Assembly (NCBI GenBank): GCA_963582345.1
Contig: CAUZSN010000123.1
Location: 1 to 7,886 of the forward strand
Source: CAUZSN01 sp963582345
GTDB lineage: Bacteria > Planctomycetota > Planctomycetia > Planctomycetales > Planctomycetaceae
DNA length: 7,886 nt
Direction of reading: 5' to 3'
The position numbers were made by a program, and so were the translations under genes. The notes under the pieces are model-generated. The model was not told where the DNA came from. It made no database searches and was given only the letters and a program-made list of their open reading frames with translations. Numbering within the stretch: the stretch's first letter is position 1; each line of letters starts with the position of its first letter. Of this stretch, positions 1 to 4,783 are shown piece after piece.

Positions 1-29
1 GGGCTAATATAGGGTGGTGCAAGCGCGAA

Positions 30-59
30 GGGGGTGGGGGTCCGGGTCAAAAACGGGGG
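30..59 (+). other. G-quadruplex-like G-tract in R1 copy A
   Basis: Four G-runs (GGGGG, GGGGG, GGG, GGGGG) are separated by T, TCC and the 8-base spacer TCAAAAAC. Copy B has the same arrangement at 2826-2856. The last loop is one base longer than the usual 7-base limit of quadruplex definitions. Folding is inferred, not shown. Confidence 0.5.
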
Positions 60-63
60 TAGT

Positions 64-98
64 TGTAGGACCAAACCGAGTGCAAACGTTGGCCTACA
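64..98 (+). other. HP1 hairpin in R1 copy A
   Basis: TGTAGG, a bulged A and CCAA pair with TTGG plus CCTACA: ten Watson-Crick pairs around a 14-base loop. The same sequence occurs unchanged in copy B at 2860-2894. It lies in the most conserved part of R1. Confidence 0.5.
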
Positions 99-196
99 TT
101 CAGACCTTTTTACCTGATTCGCATCATTCAATGACTTGCGATGGTTTGCGACTACTAGCGACCACAAGCAATGAGAAGAGAAAGTTCTTCGCCTTC

Positions 197-234
197 AAGT
201 CCGAGACATGTTTTTAGCCAAGAATCTCGGGCTT
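197..234 (+). other. HP2 hairpin in R1 copy A
   Basis: AAGTCCGAGA (197-206) pairs with TCTCGGGCTT (225-234). After a 4-base bulge, TTTTT (211-215) pairs with AAGAA (220-224) around the tetraloop AGCC. Two pairs are U-G wobbles on the + strand and would be A-C mismatches on the - strand, so a + strand RNA is favoured. The 3' arm overlaps GGGCT (229-233), which can instead pair with AGCCC (246-250), followed by TCTTTT. That alternative looks like a weak terminator competing with HP2. Confidence 0.45.
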
Positions 235-290
235 CCTGCGGCCATAGCCCTCTTTTGGTTCGCGTCTGATGTGAGCGTCCCTGCACGACT

Positions 291-360
291 TTATTGCGTT
301 TAGCCTGCGCTGGTAGAGTATTGAAACGTTAGTTGCTTAGCCTTTGACATCGGCTGCCGA
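291..360 (+). repeat. R2 copy A: short second repeat
   Basis: Positions 291-323 match 4337-4369 at 29 of 33 bases, and 328-360 is a looser match to 4408-4443. In copy B the second block is the 3' end of a probable recombinase reading frame on the - strand. Copy A therefore probably keeps only the last few codons and the downstream flank of a paralogous gene. R2 copy A begins only about 13 bp after R1 copy A ends. In copy B the two are separated by a DUF1559 gene. Confidence 0.6.
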
Positions 361-412
361 TCAGATCGGTTGGATGGTGATACCACCACAAGCTCAATGA
401 GAGGAAGAACCA

Positions 413-580
413 ATGAACGTGGAAGATCGTCTCACCAAACTTGAACGCGAAAACCGCAACTGGCGGCGAGCGTTCGCTGTTGTTTTTCGGGTTGTTTCTA
501 GGCGTCCCCACCGGCGACGCAGACCGCGATTTGGGCGCTGGTCACTTGTTGTTAGAACCAACGGTACTCTGGTTGCTTGA
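413..580 (+). pseudogene. N-terminal fragment of a small coiled-coil/membrane-type protein gene, fused out of frame
   Basis: An ATG at 413 follows a good Shine-Dalgarno sequence (GAGGAAG) and opens with MNVEDRLTKLERENRNWRRA, then FAVVF. This acidic/basic heptad pattern followed by a hydrophobic start resembles small planctomycete proteins that have a short coiled coil before a membrane helix. After about 25 residues the frame turns into arginine-rich sequence with no protein character and stops at 578-580. At the same point (about 485-495) an outer-membrane protein sequence begins in another frame. I read this as the 5' end of one gene broken by a deletion or recombination joint. The family resemblance is from memory and not certain. 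Confidence 0.4.
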
Positions 581-920
581 TTTCGGCAAAGGAAATTATT
601 TTCAGAGTCGATTCAGTTGGGAAATCCCTGTCGACGTGGACGACCCGACTAACGAATTTCGCTATGACACGGGTCTTTATCACACATTCACTTCAACTGA
701 AGACTCTTGCGTCTTTCGCTTTTTTACATTGGCATTTGAAGCCAATGGAGTAACAGCACTCAATACGACAGAGTCCAGCCACACGACGCTCGATTTGACG
801 ACTGGCGTCCGTTGGGTCGCACGTGATGCGGATGAAGTTGGATTGGGCTGGAGTTTTCCTGTCACCGGCAACCAGAACTTCGGTTGCCAATTCATTTTCA
901 GTTACCGCGTTCACTTCTGA
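441..920 (+). pseudogene. C-terminal remnant of an outer-membrane beta-barrel protein
   Basis: The frame from 441 encodes 159 residues. From about residue 17 (near 489) it reads like the second half of an outer-membrane beta-barrel of the type often annotated as a putative transporter. It has the strand-turn segment GVPTGDADRDLGAG, later a strand with LTTGVRWVARDADEVGLGWS, then SFPVTGNQNFG, and it ends in aromatic YRVHF, the classic C-terminal signature of Gram-negative outer-membrane barrels. Full-length relatives are normally a few hundred residues and have a signal peptide; both are absent here. The first 16 residues overlap the N-terminal gene fragment at 413 in a different frame and are probably not real. 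It could still be translated as a truncated product, but the lost export signal makes function unlikely. Confidence 0.5.
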
Positions 921-942
921 AGGAAACCTGCGATGGAATCCC

Positions 943-1006
943 ACGCACTGGATTCAAAATCCAGTTCCTGGCAACGAGAGTGTGGGTTCGAGTCTCACCT
1001 CCGGCA
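943..1006 (+). pseudogene. tRNA-Leu(CAA) 3' fragment, possible attachment-site remnant
   Basis: A full anticodon arm is visible: CTGGA, loop TTCAAAA with anticodon CAA at 955-957, then TCCAG. A long class II variable region follows (965-981), then a T arm GTGGG-TTCGAGT-CTCAC (982-998), the 3' acceptor half CTCCGGC and discriminator A at 1006. The matching 5' acceptor strand GCCGGAG and a normal D arm are missing upstream. Bases 931-947 keep only a faint D-arm-like trace. No CCA follows. This is therefore a 3' portion, not a working tRNA gene. Such 3' ends are typical integration footprints of tyrosine-recombinase elements. The DUF1559 stop codon lies only about 15 bp away. Confidence 0.6.
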
Positions 1007-1020
1007 CTGACCACACCGAA

Positions 1021-2034
1021 CTAGAATTCGCCAATAAGCTCCCCGCTAGAGCGTGTTCCGAGTGCTCTCCAAATTGAAAGATCAATGTTTTCGTTGATGG
1101 ATCGCGCTGAGCCATCAACCAGTGCGACATTCACCATGCCGAAATGAAAGCTTCTTGACGTAATGATTGCGTAACTGGGGCTTCCGTTGATGCCGAACTT
1201 TCCCTCTTGCCAGGAGTTGAAGTCGCAGTCATACATCGTACCACTATCATTACAGGCAACAAACGAGTTTGGAGTCATTGTCGTTGTGAAGCCGTGATGA
1301 TGTACGCGTCCATCGGGCCATTCAGTGTGACCCGTATTCTTAAACTGCGCTCCGCTGGCCACAATTGCTTCGGCTTCGCTCAGTGAGTTTGGTACGGTCT
1401 TTGTGGATGGTCCACCGTTGCGGCGATAGTGCTGCCATGCTTTCACTTCGGATATCAATAGAGTGTTGCTTGTTCCATCAATAAAGTCCGCTATTCGTAG
1501 TTTGGCATTTGGGAAGAACGCGCCATTGCCTCCACGCTCGGTAACCGGATCGTAGACAAACCAGGTTCCGAAATTGAAACCGTAGTTTGTCGGATAAAGA
1601 ATAGCTTTTCCATTACCAGGATTGCGTGCAAGATCACTCTTGGGATCACTCGGACATGCATAGATTGGGATCTTGAGCCCGTCGATCACATTCTGGAAGT
1701 CCCACGCAATCGTCAGGTCGACAGCATTGTACAGGTTGCTACGATCGAGGAATGGCAATATCCGTCCATGCACACCCCAAGAACCGTTGTTGGCCGTCTG
1801 CGTAATGGCCGGATTGATACAGGCACTCGGAGGCAGCACCGTGGCGACGTCTACATAATTATGAACCGCGAGTGCTATTTGTTTCAGGTTGTTCTTGCAT
1901 TGGGTTCTGCGCGCCACTTCACGAGTCTGCTGAACAGCCGGTAATATCAAGGCGACCAGGATGGCGATGATTGCAATTACGACCAATAACTCAATTACTG
2001 TAAATCCACGATTACGCGCCGTCCGCCAAATCAT
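1021..2034 (-). CDS. DUF1559 domain-containing protein with prepilin-type N-terminus (first copy)
   Basis: The protein has 337 residues from the preferred start. Residues 8-30 hold a type IV pilin-like signal: basic residues, Gly10 before the expected cleavage, FTVIE with Glu15 at mature position 5, then a hydrophobic helix ending LPAVQQTREVARR and CKNNLKQ. This N-terminus followed by a long secreted domain defines planctomycete DUF1559 proteins (often labelled general secretion pathway protein G or H). The middle has WFVYDPVTERGG and DFIDGTSNTLLISEVK. The end has the family signature FHFGMVNVALVDGSARSI. The role of the family is not established; export by a type II/IV-like system and a place on the cell surface are inferred. 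An upstream in-frame ATG at 2067 would add 11 residues, but the ATG at 2034 has the better ribosome site (AGAGGTG, 6-base spacing). The preceding gene overlaps the 2067 ATG, so coupled translation is likely. It is clearly paralogous to the gene at 3109-4188. Confidence 0.93.
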   Translation of the reverse strand: MIWRTARNRGFTVIELLVVIAIIAILVALILPAVQQTREVARRTQCKNNLKQIALAVHNYVDVATVLPPSACINPAITQTANNGSWGVHGRILPFLDRSNLYNAVDLTIAWDFQNVIDGLKIPIYACPSDPKSDLARNPGNGKAILYPTNYGFNFGTWFVYDPVTERGGNGAFFPNAKLRIADFIDGTSNTLLISEVKAWQHYRRNGGPSTKTVPNSLSEAEAIVASGAQFKNTGHTEWPDGRVHHHGFTTTMTPNSFVACNDSGTMYDCDFNSWQEGKFGINGSPSYAIITSRSFHFGMVNVALVDGSARSINENIDLSIWRALGTRSSGELIGEF

Positions 2035-2040
2035 TGCGTT

Positions 2041-2047
2041 CACCTCT
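2041..2047 (-). promoter_or_regulatory. Shine-Dalgarno site that favours the 2034 start
   Basis: Read on the - strand, AGAGGTG precedes the ATG at 2034 by six bases. The alternative ATG at 2067 has only GGAG two bases upstream, which is too close. This supports the shorter DUF1559 protein, whose N-terminus MIWRTARNRG is of normal prepilin leader length. Confidence 0.55.
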
Positions 2048-2063
2048 TCTTGACGTTTTTTTC

Positions 2064-2315
2064 TCATCGCTCCGTCGATAAGCTCCCCGTCAAGAATATG
2101 GAGCCGCTCATCAGTTGCGTCCTACCGCCGTCTCTCCCCTTCAAGGTTATCCCGTCCTTACTCAGGTGCGTCACATGGCTGTCTTTCCCCTTCACGAGTA
2201 CGGAGCCGCTCATCAGCTCCGTCTTATCGCCGTCTTTCCCACTCAAGGATATGTAGCCGTCCGCCAGGTACGTCTCTTCACCGTCTTTCCCCGTCAAATA
2301 ATTCAGAGTCGGCAC
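2064..2315 (-). CDS. Tandem-repeat protein segment (L-x-G-K-D-G repeats), C-terminal part of a split gene
   Basis: This frame encodes about four and a half imperfect repeats of 16-18 residues with the pattern L-x-G-K/R-D-G-x-x-T-x-L-x-x-G: YLTGKDGEETYLADG, ISLSGKDGDKTELMSG, VLVKGKDSHVTHLSKDG, ITLKGRDGGRTQLMSG, then IFLTGSLSTER and the stop. The DNA units are 45-54 bp. The short regular period with alternating hydrophobic residues and Gly-Asp turns suggests a beta-solenoid, which is an inference. The GTG at 2315 and TTG at 2297 are possible starts but have weak ribosome sites. More likely this is the continuation of the frame starting at 2451, joined across a one-base shift near 2297-2305. The frame also stays open upstream to 2570, but there its translation lacks protein character. 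Its TGA overlaps an in-frame ATG of the downstream DUF1559 gene (ATGA at 2064-2067). Confidence 0.5.
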   Translation of the reverse strand: MPTLNYLTGKDGEETYLADGYISLSGKDGDKTELMSGSVLVKGKDSHVTHLSKDGITLKGRDGGRTQLMSGSIFLTGSLSTER

Positions 2316-2451
2316 GAATAAGATCCACGTCTTCCTGAGTAAGGGCTTCGAGGCCAAACAGCTGGTAGCGGTACTCTTCGTAAGCACTTTTGCTGAAACT
2401 AAGCAGCTTTTGGTAATGGCTCTTGGTCGCTCTGTCGTAATCGTGCGGCAT
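2278..2451 (-). CDS. Small hypothetical protein, probable N-terminal part of the split repeat-protein gene
   Basis: The ATG at 2451 has a strong Shine-Dalgarno site (GGGGAG at 2457-2462, 5-base spacing) and opens 57 residues: MPHDYDRATKSHYQKLLSFS, then helical, acidic sequence with YEEYRYQLFGLEALTQEDVD and RADSELF before FDGERR and a stop. The composition is far more protein-like than the overlapping frame that runs from 2570. The last codons overlap the DNA of the first L-x-G-K-D-G repeat, which is read in the +1 frame. Removing one base near ATTATTTGACGGGG would fuse the two parts into a protein of about 128 residues. I recognise no family. Possible explanations are a frameshift mutation, a sequencing error, programmed frameshifting, or two overlapping genes. 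A further in-frame start at 2478 lacks a ribosome site. Confidence 0.5.
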   Translation of the reverse strand: MPHDYDRATKSHYQKLLSFSKSAYEEYRYQLFGLEALTQEDVDLIRADSELFDGERR

Positions 2452-2570
2452 TTTTTCTCCCCGAGAATGTTTGTCCAATGGAAATCACAAATCGTATCCT
2501 TCATCCTTTGGAACAGAATCTCAGGGGGGCGTTGTGACCACTGCCCTGAACCTTTCCATTTCATTATCAC

Positions 2571-2796
2571 CTGCTTTTGAAAAGACGCAAGTTTCTTTTT
2601 GGATCTAAATCGGAGGCATCTCGTTGCAACAATATGTGTTTATTGTACCTGAGGTACATATGTCGTATTGCAATAACAAAGAGCACCATAAGTATGAATA
2701 AATACATGGACGCCAGACCTTTTATATGTCTGCTGGATTACAGTTCTTAACACTGCAACACGAATCCGAAAGCCAAATTTTTGTTGCAGGTTGTCC
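2571..2796. other. AT-rich intergenic stretch, probable promoter region for the - strand operon
   Basis: No convincing gene lies here; the open frame 2640-2993 on the - strand runs into R1 and is not supported. The stretch is visibly richer in A and T than its neighbours and lies upstream of the - strand repeat-protein/DUF1559 pair, where a promoter would be expected. I do not see a promoter good enough to place with confidence. Confidence 0.4.
2644..2658. promoter_or_regulatory. 15-bp palindrome, operator-like
   Basis: TGTACCT-G-AGGTACA is a perfect palindrome with 7-bp arms around one base. Looser symmetry extends outward (CAATATG on the left, CGTATTG on the right). It is about 190 bp upstream of the start at 2451 on the - strand, in AT-rich DNA. 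It could bind a dimeric regulator, but no regulator gene is visible nearby. Confidence 0.35.
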
Positions 2797-2825
2797 GGGG
2801 CAATATAGGGTACCGGACGCGCGAA

Positions 2826-2856
2826 GGGGGTAGGGGGCTGGGTCAAAAACGGGGGG
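2826..2856 (+). other. G-quadruplex-like G-tract in R1 copy B
   Basis: The runs GGGGG, GGGGG, GGG and GGGGGG are separated by TA, CT and TCAAAAAC. Run order and the last spacer are the same as in copy A, although the first two spacers differ. That is compatible with constraint on the G-runs rather than on the exact sequence. Confidence 0.5.
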
Positions 2857-2859
2857 AGT

Positions 2860-2894
2860 TGTAGGACCAAACCGAGTGCAAACGTTGGCCTACA
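2860..2894 (+). other. HP1 hairpin in R1 copy B
   Basis: TGTAGG, bulged A and CCAA pair with TTGG plus CCTACA around a 14-base loop. It is identical to 64-98. Confidence 0.5.
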
Positions 2895-2991
2895 TTCAGA
2901 CCTTTTTACCTGATTCGCATCGTTCAATGGCGTGCGATGGTTTGCGATTGCTAGCGACAGCAAGCAAGAGGAGAGAAAGCTTTTCGTCTCC

Positions 2992-3029
2992 AAGTCCGAG
3001 ACGTGTTTTTAGCCAAGAATCTCGGGCGT
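2992..3029 (+). other. HP2 hairpin in R1 copy B
   Basis: AAGTCCGAGA pairs with TCTCGGGCGT except for one mismatch near the base. TTTTT pairs with AAGAA around the same AGCC tetraloop. The bulge is CGTG here and CATG in copy A. Confidence 0.45.
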
Positions 3030-3108
3030 CCTGCGGCCATAGCCCTCTTCCAACCCGTGTCTAATGAGAGCGTTGCGGCACCAATTCACCTTTTGTTTGA
3101 TGGATGGG

Positions 3109-4188
3109 CTACCTATGGAATCCTTCGGGCAGAATCTCTCTTCCGTCACGTGTTGAAATGGCTTGCCAAATACCCAAGTTGATCATGTCCGCAACGGCAC
3201 GCACAGAACCATCCATCATTAGCACATTCACCTTGTTGGGATGGTAGCTGCGGGCGGTAACTGCAGCATACGTAGGGACTGTAGTAGATCTTCCTTCCTG
3301 CTGGTTCGTCCAGTCCACGTTGTATTTCATGCCGTCAACGGGGCAAATGACCTCCGTGTTTGGCTCAAATGCAGTCGTAAAGCCGCTCTGATGGACCCGG
3401 CCATCCACCCACTCGGTATGACCACTATCCTTCTTATGCTGTGCCGGCGATTCCCCCATAATACAAATGTCGAATTCGGTGGGCAAGTTTTCCAGTTCGG
3501 GTGATCCCGTCACGAATACGGCGTTTCGATAATAGGACTGATACCCTTTGACTTCAGCCATCGCCACTGTGTTGGACAATCCGTCACGGAAATCGGATGC
3601 CTTTAGCTTGCTTTCAGGATAAAACGCGCCCGCTCCACCATCCTTTGTTACCGGATCATACACGAACCAAATTCCACAATTGACCGCGTAATTAAGTGGA
3701 TAATGGGTTTCGATGCCGCCGGAAATACGAACTTTATCCTGGGCTTCGCTCGGACAGAGGAACGTGGGGTTACGTAAAGCGCTGATCCTAGTTGTCGTGC
3801 CATCAGCGGTAATCACATCCGGGGCAAGGTTGTAGTTTAAGTCAAAGTCGATGTGCTCGAATGTAACTCCTTGCTCATGATACGGCAGCAATTGGGCTTG
3901 AGCGGACCAGCAACCATTAATGTCGCCGCTATTTGGATCGGGTCGAGTCGAGCGCCAACTTGGAGGATAAAATCCTTTCGTACTTTCGTGAATATGAATA
4001 GCCAATCCCCACTGCTTGAGATTGTTCTTACAACTGGCTTCACGAGCCGCTTCGCGAGCTGACTGAACCGCCGGCAAGAGAAGTCCAACCAACAGGGCCA
4101 TAATAACTATGACGACTAACAACTCGATTAACGTGAATCCATGACAATTTCTTGAAATGCGATGTGAAGTGGTCGACTTACTTCTCAT
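3109..4188 (-). CDS. DUF1559 domain-containing protein with prepilin-type N-terminus (second copy)
   Basis: The protein has 359 residues, a usual length for the family. The ATG at 4188 follows AGGGGG at suitable spacing. Residues 14-40 carry the prepilin signal: Gly17 before the expected cleavage, then FTLIE with Glu22 at mature position 5, a hydrophobic helix ending LPAVQSAREAAREASCKNNL. The middle contains GIWFVYDPVTKDGGAGAFYP and DFRDGLSNTVAMAEVKGYQ. The C-terminal signature is SYHPNKVNVLMMDGSVRAV. Export through a pilin-type pathway to the surface is inferred from the signal; the function of the family is unknown. It aligns with the product of 1021-2034 through most of its length but is clearly diverged, so this is not a recent tandem duplication. 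It lies exactly between R1 copy B and R2 copy B, with its own leader hairpin upstream, and looks like cargo of that module. Confidence 0.94.
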   Translation of the reverse strand: MRSKSTTSHRISRNCHGFTLIELLVVIVIMALLVGLLLPAVQSAREAAREASCKNNLKQWGLAIHIHESTKGFYPPSWRSTRPDPNSGDINGCWSAQAQLLPYHEQGVTFEHIDFDLNYNLAPDVITADGTTTRISALRNPTFLCPSEAQDKVRISGGIETHYPLNYAVNCGIWFVYDPVTKDGGAGAFYPESKLKASDFRDGLSNTVAMAEVKGYQSYYRNAVFVTGSPELENLPTEFDICIMGESPAQHKKDSGHTEWVDGRVHQSGFTTAFEPNTEVICPVDGMKYNVDWTNQQEGRSTTVPTYAAVTARSYHPNKVNVLMMDGSVRAVADMINLGIWQAISTRDGREILPEGFHR

Positions 4189-4237
4189 TTGCGTGCCCCC
4201 TTCAAAAAATGCTGAAACATCGCATATGGACGGTCAG

Positions 4238-4295
4238 GACTGCAATTCGCACCGTTAAAGACACTACGTTCAGTGCCTGAGTGTGAACGGCAGTC
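4238..4295 (-). promoter_or_regulatory. Leader hairpin upstream of the second DUF1559 gene
   Basis: Three nested stems are visible: GACTG (4238-4242) with CAGTC (4291-4295), CCGTT (4252-4256) with AACGG (4286-4290), and ACACT (4261-4265) with AGTGT (4280-4284). This gives 15 pairs with an 8-9 base bulge on one side and a 14-base loop. It lies 50-107 bp upstream of the start codon at 4188, where a 5' untranslated leader would be. It may be a regulatory structure. It has no counterpart that I can see upstream of the first DUF1559 gene. Confidence 0.35.
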
Positions 4296-4336
4296 GGCAG
4301 AATTGGCTTGGCTGGCTCAACGAAAGATACCCTGTT

Positions 4337-4443
4337 TTATTGTGTTTAGCCTGCGCTCATAGCGTATTGTTGTGATTCGTATTTTGCATGCATCGGTGAT
4401 GTGATATGTTAGCGTTGTGAGCCTTTGCTATCGGGCTCACGGA
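4337..4443 (+). repeat. R2 copy B: second repeat, spans the 3' end of the recombinase remnant
   Basis: Bases 4337-4369 match 291-323 at 29 of 33 positions. Bases 4408-4443 loosely match 328-360, sharing GTTAG, GCCTTTG and a following ATCGG. The middle (4370-4407) is not shared. On the - strand the right-hand block encodes the last residues of the probable recombinase tail (PDSKGSQR, stop 4409-4411), and the left-hand block is its downstream flank. Confidence 0.6.
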
Positions 4444-4663
4444 GCATTGCTGCGATGCGGTCTTTCGTCGCCTCAGGTAGGTCTTCCCACTGCTCGACGA
4501 CGGCTTGCAAATCAGAGTCTGTAGGATCATTTCCTGCAACGACTGCACCGGATTCTGCAGCGCTCTTTTCAGGAAGTGTAGTTTCTCTCGGCGAAACCGC
4601 ATCAGGTTCGAATCCTGTCGTCCCGATTTGATAAGCCCGTTGTGACCTAGAGTTACGACGCGG
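4409..4663 (-). pseudogene. Probable C-terminal remnant of a tyrosine recombinase (integrase)
   Basis: The frame is open from a stop at 4664-4666 down to TAA at 4409-4411, about 84 codons, with no plausible start codon at its head. The last 60 residues read like real protein: a variable linker, then the helical tail SDLQAVVEQWEDLPEATKDR and IAAMLREP. This resembles the variable C-terminal tails of planctomycete phage-type integrases (L-x-x-x-x-x-x-W-x-x-L-P-E). The upstream residues GTTGFEP come from the reverse complement of a tRNA 3' end, a common feature where integrase genes run into their attachment site. The catalytic domain (Arg, His-x-x-Arg, Tyr) is absent, so only a tail remains. Identification rests on remembered tail patterns plus the tRNA context, so it is tentative. 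Confidence 0.4.
4603..4626 (+). pseudogene. tRNA-Pro-type 3' end fragment, candidate attachment site
   Basis: CAGG-TTCGAAT-CCTG (4603-4617) is a T arm, followed by the acceptor 3' half (CGTCCCG, 4619-4625) and A at 4626. The sequence matches the usual bacterial tRNA-Pro 3' end. No 5' acceptor CGGGACG, D arm or anticodon arm lies upstream; instead there is the recombinase tail in the opposite direction. A 3' end alone, next to an integrase remnant, is what site-specific integration and later decay leave behind. Confidence 0.6.
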
Positions 4664-4724
4664 CTATGTTTTTGCGCATAAGGCGCGAGTAGCAACGGAG
4701 TAGCCACCCGGGAAACTTTCGGAC

Positions 4725-4751
4725 AAAAAAGCCCGTTTTCCGCGGGTTTTT
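4725..4751 (-). terminator. Rho-independent-type terminator downstream of ppc
   Basis: Read on the - strand: AAAAACCCG, a short loop CGGAAAA, CGGG, then CTTTTTT. The CCCG/CGGG stem is flanked by matching A and T tracts, so it could work in both directions. It is about 130 bp after the ppc stop codon and is the only terminator-like hairpin between ppc and the recombinase remnant. Confidence 0.55.
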
Positions 4752-4783
4752 GGCCATTTTGGCAATCGACTCGAAAATCGCCA

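Larger units (their letters stand above)
1..277 (+). repeat. R1 copy A: dispersed non-coding repeat
   Basis: This stretch matches 2797-3072 over its whole length, by eye at well above 80% identity. A segment of about 60 bp around 61-125 is nearly unchanged between the copies. The copies differ by single-base indels (around 40 and 165-180) and by substitutions without codon periodicity, so the open frames through it are not conserved proteins. It contains a four-run G-tract (30-59), hairpin HP1 (64-98) and hairpin HP2 (197-234), all also present in copy B. The copy may begin before the window. I do not recognise it as a named element. The orientation is arbitrary, but U-G pairs in HP2 favour the + strand if it is transcribed. 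Confidence 0.85.
2797..3072 (+). repeat. R1 copy B: dispersed non-coding repeat
   Basis: This is the second copy of R1, in the same orientation as copy A. It retains the G-tract (2826-2856), HP1 (2860-2894, unchanged) and HP2 (2992-3029, one basal pair lost). It starts with GGGGCAATATAGGG, matching the first bases of the window. Its right end lies about 37 bp before the stop codon of the second DUF1559 gene. At the equivalent place copy A runs straight into R2. Confidence 0.85.

Noticed and set aside
14..217. Open frame of 67 codons in R1 copy A, with a related frame in copy B at 2876-3064
   Set aside because: The copies differ by single-base indels and substitutions without codon bias, and the frames end differently. 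The sequence is better explained by conserved hairpins.
2316..2570. Upstream extension of the repeat-protein frame to a GTG at 2570
   Set aside because: Between 2451 and 2316 its translation is basic and low in protein character, while the overlapping frame from 2451 has a strong ribosome site and better composition. It was not dismissed entirely; the uncertainty is noted in the feature entry.
2640..2993. Open frame of 117 codons on the - strand
   Set aside because: It runs from R1 into the AT-rich gap, has no ribosome site, and its R1 part is not kept as a frame in copy A.
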